From JAAUSY01 sp964526735 (GTDB lineage: Bacteria > Chloroflexota > Chloroflexia > Chloroflexales > Chloroflexaceae): a stretch of DNA of 55,161 bases. Position 1 is the first letter of the stretch. Each line of letters opens with the position of its first letter. Positions 25,413 to 32,905 of this stretch are shown here, one piece after another. The translations under genes were made by a program, and so were the position numbers. The stretch covers positions 1-55,161 of the forward strand of contig CAZGLO010000018.1 in the NCBI GenBank assembly GCA_964526735.1, given 5' to 3'. Under the pieces are notes generated by a model. It had not been told where the DNA came from and did no database searches. It saw only the letters and a program-made list of their open reading frames with translations.

Positions 25413-25757
25413 CTACTCCTGCGTCCGATCCGGAATAATAGCATCACACGCTTTGCAATAGCGCACTTTGCGTGGTCGCCCCTTGTGATCCAGTTCGTCG
25501 AGAAACCGCTTGCCGGTGCGCGTGGCGCGCCCGCACGAACTGCAAATCAGCATCACGTTGGAGCCATCGAGCGGCGCTTCCATCTCGATACGCCCGCCCG
25601 GTTTGCCCTGCCCGCGAGGCTTCATATGGCGGATAATCTTGTTGATACCTTCCACAATCACGCGGTTTTCACGCGGAATGGCGCGGACGATGCGGCCACG
25701 TTGGCCCTTGTCCTTGCCTGCAATCACCAGGACTTCGTCACCTCGTTTGACGTGCAT
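25413..25757 (-). CDS. rplX: 50S ribosomal protein L24
   Basis: A 114-residue L24. The KOW motif (VKRGDEVLVIAGKDKGQRG) leads the protein; the C-terminal half carries CSSC and CKAC pairs, a probable zinc site, as in some thermophile L24s. ATG at 25757 follows GGAGG and shares one base with the rplN stop. Confidence 0.97.
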   Translation of the reverse strand: MHVKRGDEVLVIAGKDKGQRGRIVRAIPRENRVIVEGINKIIRHMKPRGQGKPGGRIEMEAPLDGSNVMLICSSCGRATRTGKRFLDELDHKGRPRKVRYCKACDAIIPDRTQE

Positions 25758-26125
25758 TACAACACCTCCGGTGCGAGCGACACGATCTTCATAAACTGCT
25801 TCTCGCGAAGCTCCCGCGCCACCGGCCCGAAAATGCGCGTGCCACGAGGGTTGTTGTCGCGCCCGACGATCACCGCCGCGTTGTCATCAAAGCGGATGTG
25901 TGAGCCATCGGTACGGCCATATTCCTTGGCCGTGCGGACAATCACTGCGCGGACGACTTCGCCCTTCTTGACCGCGCTGCCAGGCGTGGCGACCTTGACT
26001 GAGCCAACGATGATGTTGCCCACGCGGCCATAGCGGATGCGTGACCCGCCAAGCACACGGATGCACATAATCTCTTTGGCTCCCGTATTGTCTGCTATTT
26101 TGAGGCGAGTTTGTGGCTGTATCAT
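25757..26125 (-). CDS. rplN: 50S ribosomal protein L14
   Basis: A 122-residue L14 beginning MIQPQTRLKIADNTGAKEI, with the conserved VVRAVIVRT and GTRIFGPVARELR. AGGAGG lies eight bases before ATG 26125. Confidence 0.98.
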   Translation of the reverse strand: MIQPQTRLKIADNTGAKEIMCIRVLGGSRIRYGRVGNIIVGSVKVATPGSAVKKGEVVRAVIVRTAKEYGRTDGSHIRFDDNAAVIVGRDNNPRGTRIFGPVARELREKQFMKIVSLAPEVL

Positions 26126-26128
26126 CGG

Positions 26129-26395
26129 TTATACCTCCTCGCCTTGCTGTAGTCGTTCACGAACAATCCAATGTTTGGTTTTGCTTAATGGGCGCGTCTC
26201 TTCGATGCGCACAATATCGCCAATCTGACACTCGTTGTGCTCATCGTGCGCGTGAAATTTGTGTGTTTTGCGGATAATCTTGCGATAGAGCGGGTGGGGT
26301 TTGAGGTAATCAACCTTGACGACCACCGTTTTCTCCATCTTGTTGCTCACCACGCGCCCCACTTTCGTTACCCGATTTATCGTTTCAGCAGCCAT
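26129..26395 (-). CDS. rpsQ: 30S ribosomal protein S17
   Basis: An 88-residue OB-fold S17: GRVVSNKMEKTVVVKVDYLK, KFHAHDE and GDIVRIEETRPLSKTKHW. AGAGGAG precedes ATG 26395. Confidence 0.97.
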   Translation of the reverse strand: MAAETINRVTKVGRVVSNKMEKTVVVKVDYLKPHPLYRKIIRKTHKFHAHDEHNECQIGDIVRIEETRPLSKTKHWIVRERLQQGEEV

Positions 26396-26417
26396 GCACA
26401 GCTCCTCTTACCTTGGC

Positions 26418-26627
26418 TTATTCTACTGGTGGTATTTGTTCCAGCTCACGCTCGCGCATGACGGTCTTGATACGGGCAATCTCCCGACGAACCTGGCGGG
26501 GACGCGCCGTGTTGGTCATCCGGCCTGTGACTTTCTGGAAGCGCAGATTGAATAACTCCTGATAGTGCTCTTGCAGCATGCTCGTGAGCTTCTGATCGTC
26601 GAGCGCCCGTAGGTCATGAGCTTTCAT
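26418..26627 (-). CDS. rpmC: 50S ribosomal protein L29
   Basis: A 69-residue helical L29 (MKAHDLRALDDQKL, ELFNLRFQKVTGRMTNTARP). Its start overlaps the last 14 bases of rplP, implying coupled translation. Confidence 0.95.
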   Translation of the reverse strand: MKAHDLRALDDQKLTSMLQEHYQELFNLRFQKVTGRMTNTARPRQVRREIARIKTVMRERELEQIPPVE

Positions 26628-27048
26628 TGATGGCCTCCATCCCTTCCCGGACGATGATCTTGCATTGAATGGGCAGTTTTTGCGCTGCGCGGTGGAGCGC
26701 TTCGAGCGCGAGCTCTTCGCGAACGCCCCCTAGCTCAAAGAGCACCCGGCCTGCCTTCACCACGGCAACCCAGTGGTCAACAGAGCCTTTGCCCTTCCCC
26801 ATTCGGGTTTCGGCTGGTTTCTGTGTGACTGGCTTGTCGGGGAAGATGCGAATCCAGACCTTCCCACCACGCTTGATATGACCCGTGATGGTACGGCGGG
26901 TGGCCTCGATCTGTCGGCTGGTGATCCATGTATTTTCCATGGCCATCAAGCCATATTCGCCAAACGCCACCGTGTTGCCGCGTTGTGACACACCACGGTT
27001 TCTGCCGCGCTGCTGCTTTCGGAATTTAACCCGCTTTGGCATTAACAT
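26614..27048 (-). CDS. rplP: 50S ribosomal protein L16
   Basis: A 144-residue L16 with MLMPKRVKFRKQQRGR, RMGKGKGSVDHWVAVVKAG and EALHRAAQKLPI. It shapes the A-site side of the peptidyl-transferase centre. AGGAACG precedes ATG 27048. Confidence 0.97.
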   Translation of the reverse strand: MLMPKRVKFRKQQRGRNRGVSQRGNTVAFGEYGLMAMENTWITSRQIEATRRTITGHIKRGGKVWIRIFPDKPVTQKPAETRMGKGKGSVDHWVAVVKAGRVLFELGGVREELALEALHRAAQKLPIQCKIIVREGMEAINESS

Positions 27049-27101
27049 AGCGAAACGTTCCTATTGTTCCCTTTCTTGAACCTCGTGCACCGGGCGTTGG
27101 C

Positions 27102-27812
27102 TTAGCTGCGTGAGCGCGAGCCAGACCCACCGTGCTGGGCACTCCCACTCGACGGCTGCCCGGCTGATGTTTTGCCGAGCTGATTGGGGAAAACTTCGCC
27201 TTTGTAGATCCAGACTTTTACCCCAATGCGCCCGTAGGTGGTGTGCGCATGGACTTGCGCGTAGTCGATATCAGCCCGCAAGGTGTGCCGCGGCACACGG
27301 CCATCGCTCTCATCGGCGATACGGGCCATCTCCGCGCCGCCCAAGCGGCCAGCACACCGCACACGGACACCCTGCGCCCCAAGACGCATCGCCCGCTGTA
27401 CCGCTTGCTTCATCGCCCGCTTGTAGGACACACGCTTGTTAATCTGCTCAGCAATGCTCTCGGCGACCAGTTGGGCATCAATCTCTGGCTGGTGAATCTC
27501 TTGAATGTTGAGCTTGACTTTTTTGCCGCGCGTGCGTTGTTCGAGCAGCCCTTTGAGGACATCGACATTTGCCCCGCGCTTGCCAATCACAATACCGGGC
27601 TTGGCCGTGTAGACCGTGATCTCCACTTTGTTGGCGGATCGTTCGATCTCGACCCGCGACACGCCCGCGTTTTGCAGCTCTTTGGTAATCAAGGTGCGCA
27701 GCGCGATGTCTTCGTGCAGCTGCTCGGTGTAGGCATGCTCCGAAAACCACTTGGACTGCCAATCCTTGATATAGCCGAGCCGGAAGCCTATTGGATGTAC
27801 CTTACGCCCCAA
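27102..27812 (-). CDS. rpsC: 30S ribosomal protein S3
   Basis: A 236-residue S3 with the KH domain (PGIVIGKRGANVDVLKG) and the C-terminal domain (RCAGRLGGAEMAR, TTYGRIGVKVWIYKGE). The tail is a Ser/Gly/Gln-rich extension. The start is TTG at 27812, preceded by GGGGGTAGACG. Confidence 0.97.
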   Translation of the reverse strand: MGRKVHPIGFRLGYIKDWQSKWFSEHAYTEQLHEDIALRTLITKELQNAGVSRVEIERSANKVEITVYTAKPGIVIGKRGANVDVLKGLLEQRTRGKKVKLNIQEIHQPEIDAQLVAESIAEQINKRVSYKRAMKQAVQRAMRLGAQGVRVRCAGRLGGAEMARIADESDGRVPRHTLRADIDYAQVHAHTTYGRIGVKVWIYKGEVFPNQLGKTSAGQPSSGSAQHGGSGSRSRS

Positions 27813-27826
27813 CGTCTACCCCCATT

Positions 27827-28168
27827 TCAAAATTCTTCCCCATCATCGACCACAATCGTAATATGCGTCGTGGGCTTGCGAATGAGGTCTACTCGCCCGC
27901 GGGCACGTGGCATGTGCCGCTTGAGTTTTGGCCCCTCGTCGGCATAGGCAACCTTGACCGTGAGATCACGCGGAACCATATCGAAGTTGTGTTCGGCGTT
28001 GGCTGCAGCCGACTTAATCGTCCGCGCCACCTCGCGGGCCGCCTTCTGAGGCATATGCCGTAAGATTGCCAATGCATGATCGACCGACTTGCCCCGCACC
28101 ACGTCGATAACCTGGCGTGTTTTGTAGGGCGAGAGGCGCACATACTTGGTTACCGCTTTCGCTTGCAT
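27827..28168 (-). CDS. rplV: 50S ribosomal protein L22
   Basis: A 113-residue L22 (KYVRLSPYKTRQVIDVVRGK, then LKRHMPRARGRVDLIRKPTT) whose beta hairpin lines the exit tunnel. ATG at 28168 with a modest GTAGG site. Confidence 0.97.
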   Translation of the reverse strand: MQAKAVTKYVRLSPYKTRQVIDVVRGKSVDHALAILRHMPQKAAREVARTIKSAAANAEHNFDMVPRDLTVKVAYADEGPKLKRHMPRARGRVDLIRKPTTHITIVVDDGEEF

Positions 28169-28173
28169 TGTGC

Positions 28174-28461
28174 CTACTTCACCTTCCCACGCTTATCAGC
28201 CTTCTTCCCACCATGGCCCCGGAACGTGCGGGTAGGCGCAAACTCGCCGAGTTTATGCCCAACCATGTTCTCCGAGATGTAAATAGGGACATGGCGGCGG
28301 CCATCATGGACGGCAATGGTGTGCCCGATCATTTGTGGGAAAATGGTCGAAGCACGCGACCACGTGCGCAACACACGCTTATCGCCCCCCCGATTCATAT
28401 CTTCTATCCGACCCAGGAGCCGAACATCTACATATGGCCCCTTTTTTGACGAACGTGACAT
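28174..28461 (-). CDS. rpsS: 30S ribosomal protein S19
   Basis: A 95-residue S19: MSRSSKKGPYVDVRLL, RASTIFPQMIGHTIAVHDG and KLGEFAPTRTFRGH. AGGGGGAACGC is upstream of ATG 28461. Confidence 0.98.
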   Translation of the reverse strand: MSRSSKKGPYVDVRLLGRIEDMNRGGDKRVLRTWSRASTIFPQMIGHTIAVHDGRRHVPIYISENMVGHKLGEFAPTRTFRGHGGKKADKRGKVK

Positions 28462-28479
28462 GCGTTCCCCCTACCTTTT

Positions 28480-29301
28480 CTACTTTCTGCGCCGCACAAT
28501 AAACCGGTCGGTTCGCGGATTGTGGCGCGTCTTCTTGCCCAGTGCAGGCTTGCCCCACTTGGTCTTGGGCGGCATCCCACGAGGCGCACGCCCTTCACCA
28601 CCACCATGCGGGTGGTCGTGCGGGTTCATCACCGAGCCGCGGACAACCGGCCGTCGGCCCAACCAGCGCGTGCGGCCAGCTTTGCCGATACGCACGTTTT
28701 GGTGATCGACGTTGCCAACCTGCCCAATCGTGGCGAGGCACTGGATGTGTACCTTGCGGCTCTCACCCGATGGCAAGCGTACCGTCGCGTAATCGCCTTC
28801 TTTCGCCATCAGCTGAGCGGAACCGCCCGCACTCCGCACCATCACTCCGCCACGACCCATTTCCATCTCAATGTTGTGGATCTGCGTCCCTAGCGGGATG
28901 GTTTGCAAAGGAAGGGCATTCCCAACCCGAATTTCGGCTTGTGGGCCACTCATGACCGTGTCGCCCACCTTGAGACCAACCGGCGCAAGAATGTAGCGCT
29001 TCTCGCCGTCCACGTAGTTGAGGAGAGCGATGCGCGCGCTGCGGTTGGGGTCATACTCAATCGCCGCGACTTTCGATGGGATATTGTGCTTGTTGCGCTT
29101 AAAATCGATCTTGCGATATGCTCGTTTGTGTCCACCACCACGGTGACGGGTGGTAATTTTTCCTTGATTGTTGCGCCCCGCACGCTTGCGCAGTGGCTCG
29201 AGGAGACTCGGCTCAGGTCGCTTTTTTGTAATCTCCTCAAATGTCGATACCGACATGTTTCGGCGACCGGCTGATGTCGGTTTATATCGTCGGATACCCA
29301 T
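28480..29301 (-). CDS. rplB: 50S ribosomal protein L2
   Basis: A 273-residue L2 with RHRGGGHKRAYRKIDFKR near residue 52 and the conserved NPHDHPHGGGEGRAP near the C-terminus, which carries the histidine important for peptidyl transfer. ATG at 29301 after AAAGGGAAGC. Confidence 0.98.
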   Translation of the reverse strand: MGIRRYKPTSAGRRNMSVSTFEEITKKRPEPSLLEPLRKRAGRNNQGKITTRHRGGGHKRAYRKIDFKRNKHNIPSKVAAIEYDPNRSARIALLNYVDGEKRYILAPVGLKVGDTVMSGPQAEIRVGNALPLQTIPLGTQIHNIEMEMGRGGVMVRSAGGSAQLMAKEGDYATVRLPSGESRKVHIQCLATIGQVGNVDHQNVRIGKAGRTRWLGRRPVVRGSVMNPHDHPHGGGEGRAPRGMPPKTKWGKPALGKKTRHNPRTDRFIVRRRK

Positions 29302-29328
29302 GCTTCCCTTTCCTTATCTGCTTCCCGA

Positions 29329-29610
29329 CTAGCCCTCGAAAAGCTCGATGCGGTCTCCTTCGGCAAGCGACACAACCGCCTTTTTCCACGAGCGGGTATA
29401 GCCAAACTCGCGCCCGCGTCGTCGCTTCTTGCCACGTACGTTCATTGTGCGTACGTTGGTCACCGTGACGTGAAAAATATTCTCAATCGCCCGCTTGATC
29501 ACTGGCTTGTTTGCCTGCTGGTCAACCTCAAAGCAATATTGGTTGAGCGCCATCAAGTTGGTATTTTTTTCTGTGATGAGCGGGCGTACAATCACTTGAT
29601 AGTCGTTCAT
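29329..29610 (-). CDS. rplW: 50S ribosomal protein L23
   Basis: A 93-residue L23 (VIVRPLITEKNTNLMALNQY, VRTMNVRGKKRRRGREFGYT) forming the docking site for SRP and trigger factor at the tunnel exit. The ATG at 29610 follows CAGGGAAAC; the upstream extension is a tandem repeat. Confidence 0.97.
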   Translation of the reverse strand: MNDYQVIVRPLITEKNTNLMALNQYCFEVDQQANKPVIKRAIENIFHVTVTNVRTMNVRGKKRRRGREFGYTRSWKKAVVSLAEGDRIELFEG

Positions 29611-29616
29611 GTTTCC

Positions 29617-29640
29617 CTGCGACCTTTCCTGCGACCTTTC
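29617..29640. repeat. 12-bp direct repeat before rplW
   Basis: Ctgcgacctttc occurs twice in tandem seven bases upstream of the rplW start. Confidence 0.85.
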
Positions 29641-29736
29641 CCAATGTCGAAGCACCAATCGGTACCAAAGAATGCGTGTTCTCTATCTTCCCGCACCCCC
29701 ACGCTGCAAAGAACAGAGGATGAGCCAAGGATAGTC

Positions 29737-30408
29737 CTATGCCTCGGCGGGAGATTCCTCAGGTTCCGGGGTGCGATGTTGTGTTGTCGCGAGGTAGCCT
29801 TCAACGACATCAACCGCCGGTTTCGAGATAATAATCGTATCGAAGTGCAGCAGATCAATGACATTGAGATAGTGCGCCAGCAGTGTTTTGACATAGGGAA
29901 GGTTGTTTGCCGACCGCTGCACGTTCTCATTCTTTTGGTCGAGAACGATGAGGGTCTTTTTCCCTTCTGCTTGGTGTGCATGAAGAATAGACACCATATC
30001 TTTGGTACGTGGCTCATCCATCTCAAGCATATCGACAAACCGGATCTGCTCGGCGGAGTATTTGGCTGAGAGCGCAGAACGCACCGCCAACCGGCGCATC
30101 TTCTTTGGCATCTTCTTTTCGTAGGAGCGCGGTTTTGGCCCGTGGGCGATCCCACCGCCACGGCGATGGATGGCACGGTTGGCCCCTTGACGCGCTCGGC
30201 CGGTTCCCTTTTGGCGGAAGAGCTTGCGGGTGCTCCCACGTACTTCACCGCGGGTGAGCGTACTATGGGTGCCGCGCCGTGCATTGGCACGCTGGCGTAT
30301 CATCGCCTGGTGCATCACGGCGACGTTGGGTTCTATCCCAAAGATATCATCGCGGAGGGTGATGTTCCCGACGTGCTCTCCAAACTTGTTGTACAACGCT
30401 GTTTCCAT
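29737..30408 (-). CDS. rplD: 50S ribosomal protein L4
   Basis: A 223-residue L4 with the tunnel loop stretch GSTRKLFRQKGTGRARQGAN and RALAVRSALS-type core (RRLAVRSALSAKY). A Pro/Glu tail ends the protein. Its start codon is held in a small perfect hairpin, TTTCCA-CGCA-TGGAAA (30402-30417), just after AAAGGG, which could limit initiation. Confidence 0.97.
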   Translation of the reverse strand: METALYNKFGEHVGNITLRDDIFGIEPNVAVMHQAMIRQRANARRGTHSTLTRGEVRGSTRKLFRQKGTGRARQGANRAIHRRGGGIAHGPKPRSYEKKMPKKMRRLAVRSALSAKYSAEQIRFVDMLEMDEPRTKDMVSILHAHQAEGKKTLIVLDQKNENVQRSANNLPYVKTLLAHYLNVIDLLHFDTIIISKPAVDVVEGYLATTQHRTPEPEESPAEA

Positions 30409-30417
30409 GCGTGGAAA
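30402..30417 (-). promoter_or_regulatory. Hairpin over the rplD start codon
   Basis: A 6-bp stem with a CGCA loop; the ATG of rplD spans the loop-stem border. Confidence 0.4.
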
Positions 30418-30439
30418 TCCCTTTCAGTCCAGAGTGATG

Positions 30440-30547
30440 AACGGTGCCGAACGGTGTCAAACGGTGTCAAACGGCGTCAAAAGATGCAGACAGGGAGACG
30501 TCTGACTAACGACTATCGTCTACCGTGTCTACCGTTTACCGTCTACC
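30440..30547. repeat. Tandem microrepeats between rplC and rplD
   Basis: Four 10-bp copies of aacggtgtca (30440-30479) and about three 9-bp copies of gtctaccgt (30518-30547). Confidence 0.85.
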
Positions 30548-30551
30548 ATAC

Positions 30552-31202
30552 CTAGGCGACTGCCTTGCTGTGCTTGACTTTGGCAGCGCGTTTGATGTGG
30601 AGAAGCCCCTTGTTTGGGCCGGGAACAGGGCCTCGAACCAAGACAAGATTCTTCTCAGGGATAACCTCAACAATCTCGAGGTTTTGCACCGTCTTTCGCT
30701 TCCCACCCATGCGGCCTGCCATCTTTTGCCCCTTCCACACGCGGCTGGGGCTTGTACCGCCACCGATGGAGCCTGGGGCACGCAATCGGTCGCTCTGACC
30801 GTGGGTGCGCGGGCCACCACGGAAGTTGTGGCGCTTGACCACACCCGCAAATCCGCGGCCCTTCGATGTCCCCACTACATCTATTTTTTGGCCTGGCTCG
30901 AATAAATCGACCCGCAATACATCGCCGACCGTGTACGAGTGGGGATCATCTGCCGGAAACTCAACCAGGTGTCGAAGCAACATACCTGCACCCGCAAGAT
31001 GCCCTTGTTCCGGCTTGGTGAGCTTGCGAGCAGGTGTCTCCTCAAACCCAATCTGCACGGCTTCGTAGCCATCGCGCTCTTGGGTACGGATCTGGGTGAC
31101 AACACACGGCCCGACCTGGACAACCGTCACTGGAATGACTTCGCCAGTCTCACCAAATACTTGCATCATCCCGATCTTCCGCCCTAATAACCCTTGTATC
31201 AT
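30552..31202 (-). CDS. rplC: 50S ribosomal protein L3
   Basis: A 216-residue L3 with GLLGRKIGMMQVFGE, FAGVVKRHNFRGG and GQKMAGRMGGK (the Gln here is methylated in many bacteria). AGGAAAGG precedes ATG 31202. Confidence 0.98.
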   Translation of the reverse strand: MIQGLLGRKIGMMQVFGETGEVIPVTVVQVGPCVVTQIRTQERDGYEAVQIGFEETPARKLTKPEQGHLAGAGMLLRHLVEFPADDPHSYTVGDVLRVDLFEPGQKIDVVGTSKGRGFAGVVKRHNFRGGPRTHGQSDRLRAPGSIGGGTSPSRVWKGQKMAGRMGGKRKTVQNLEIVEVIPEKNLVLVRGPVPGPNKGLLHIKRAAKVKHSKAVA

Positions 31203-31282
31203 CGCACCACCTTTCCTCGCTGTTTGTGCATCAGGTCGAATGTCGGAACTGCTTTTATCCTCATTTTCATACGTCCCGTGGC

Positions 31283-31591
31283 CTACAATTTGATTTCAAT
31301 GTCAACGCCAGCCGGGAGATTCAACTTCATCAGCGCGTTGATCGTCTGCTGGCTTGGGTCGACCACATCGATCAAGCGCTTGTGGGTGCGGACTTCGAAC
31401 TGTTCCTGCGAATCTTTGTCAATAAAGCCTGACCGAATGACACTAAATCGCTCGATGCGGGTCGGTAAGGGAACCGGGCCAGCAACCAACGCGCCCGTCC
31501 GTTCAGCCGCCTCCACAATCTGCCGGGCAGACTGATCGAGGATTTTGTGGTCATAGGCTTTGAGGCGAATACGCACCTTTTGTTTCGCCAT
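31283..31591 (-). CDS. rpsJ: 30S ribosomal protein S10
   Basis: A 102-residue S10 (MAKQKVRIRLKAYDHKILDQ, GPVPLPTRIERFSVIRS). The ATG at 31591 gives the family's standard N-terminus; a GTG five codons up lies inside the recurrent pre-start motif. It opens the S10 gene run. Confidence 0.97.
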   Translation of the reverse strand: MAKQKVRIRLKAYDHKILDQSARQIVEAAERTGALVAGPVPLPTRIERFSVIRSGFIDKDSQEQFEVRTHKRLIDVVDPSQQTINALMKLNLPAGVDIEIKL

Positions 31592-31599
31592 TTCCGATA

Positions 31600-31612
31600 C
31601 TGCCACTTTCTA
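31600..31612 (-). promoter_or_regulatory. Pre-start motif TAGAAAGTGGCAG (rpsJ)
   Basis: One-base variant of the recurrent motif, ending eight bases before the rpsJ ATG. A GTGAG/CTCAC hairpin lies just upstream (about 31618-31635). Confidence 0.55.
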
Positions 31613-31846
31613 GATGTCCAAGAGTGAGTACTCGTGCTCACCGAACTTGCGTCCAAAAAAAGAAAGGCTTGCATGTTGTCCCCCTTTTCTGACCGAGAGG
31701 AACACGACAAGCAAGGTTCGCCCCGAAGTCGCCACTCCTGAGGACGGGTCACCACCAAGGAGAAGAACGGGAGGATGTGGTGGTGATGCGCAGAGGACAC
31801 GCTTGACGCTCTCCGCGGCGGGAGAACAACGTACACCCACGCTCCG

Positions 31847-32773
31847 TCACGAGCATTCCCACCGCGCAAATCGTGCGGTCGAAAGCGAGCGAGCTGACCC
31901 TGTTTCTGTTAAGATGAGTTCGCCAGCAACCACGTTTCCTGCTGTTCCCTGCGCTCCCCCAATCGCCCGATGCGAGCGCAGGGCGTCGCGGAGAACATTG
32001 GCCAACGTGACTGACGACATCGTGGTTGCATAGGCGTGGACAAGCACGCCGACGGGGGTGGTGCTCAACATCTGTACGCACAGATCGAGTAGGGACGGCA
32101 ACGCTTCGTGTAGCCGCCAGATTTCTCCCTTTGGCCCCCGCCCAAAGACTGGCGGATCCATCACAATCATATCGTAGTGTGATCCGCGACGGATTTCACG
32201 CCTCACAAACTTCAAGACATCATCCACAATCCAACGAATTGACCGGTCTTGTAGTTGTGATTCCTGCTGATTGGCCTGTGCCCACCGCACGGCAGGCCGC
32301 GAGGCATCAACATGACACACATGCGCCCCGGCACGGGCTGCAAAAAGCGTCGTCAGGCCGGTGTAGCCAAATAAAACCAACACCTTGGGTGGCTCACGTC
32401 TTTCGCAAGCCGCCAACTGTTGTGCTATCCACGGCCAATGGGCACTATGCTCGGGAAAAACACCGGTGTGTCGGAAAGGTGTCAGACGGGCCCAAAAAGC
32501 AAGACGGTCGTAGTGTAGCAACCATTGCTCAGGAAGCGGAGGATGTTGTTCCCACTTCCCTGGCCCGTCGTCCCCGCGAGTACGCTGGAAGACGGCGTCG
32601 GCCTGTTTCCATTCGTGCGCGGGGAGCGCTGGTGACCAGATGGCTTGGGTCTCAGGGCGGATGAGTCGATAGCGACCGAACCGTTCGAGCTTCTCCCCAT
32701 CCCCCGAGTCAAGCAGTTCATAATCGTCCCACGTTGGATGGGACAGCAGAGGTACGTGTTGCTGAGGAACCAT
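31847..32773 (-). CDS. Class I SAM methyltransferase, RlmI/RlmK-like
   Basis: A 308-residue protein of the COG1092-type 23S rRNA methyltransferase group. The SAM site is VLVLFGYTGLTTLFAARAG with HVDAS, and the catalytic block is MIVMDPPVFGRGPKGE; FPEHSAHWPWI precedes them. The N-terminal PUA domain of RlmI is absent. It stands between fusA and rpsJ, the slot that often holds tuf, so a translation role fits, but the modified base is unknown. About 240 non-coding bases separate it from rpsJ. Confidence 0.8.
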   Translation of the reverse strand: MVPQQHVPLLSHPTWDDYELLDSGDGEKLERFGRYRLIRPETQAIWSPALPAHEWKQADAVFQRTRGDDGPGKWEQHPPLPEQWLLHYDRLAFWARLTPFRHTGVFPEHSAHWPWIAQQLAACERREPPKVLVLFGYTGLTTLFAARAGAHVCHVDASRPAVRWAQANQQESQLQDRSIRWIVDDVLKFVRREIRRGSHYDMIVMDPPVFGRGPKGEIWRLHEALPSLLDLCVQMLSTTPVGVLVHAYATTMSSVTLANVLRDALRSHRAIGGAQGTAGNVVAGELILTETGSARSLSTARFARWECS

Positions 32774-32784
32774 CAGACAGATGG

Positions 32785-32877
32785 CCTAGGTAGTCTAGGT
32801 AGTCTAGAAGCTCTAGGTAGCCCAGGTAGCCCAGGTAGTCTAGATGGTAGAAACGGTCTAAACGGTCTAAACGGTCT
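32785..32877. repeat. 9-bp tandem repeats between fusA and the methyltransferase
   Basis: Seven degenerate copies of tctaggtag/cccaggtag followed by three exact copies of aaacggtct fill nearly the whole spacer. Confidence 0.9.
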
Positions 32878-32905
32878 CATCCTAGGATACACTCCTCGCA
32901 CTCCG

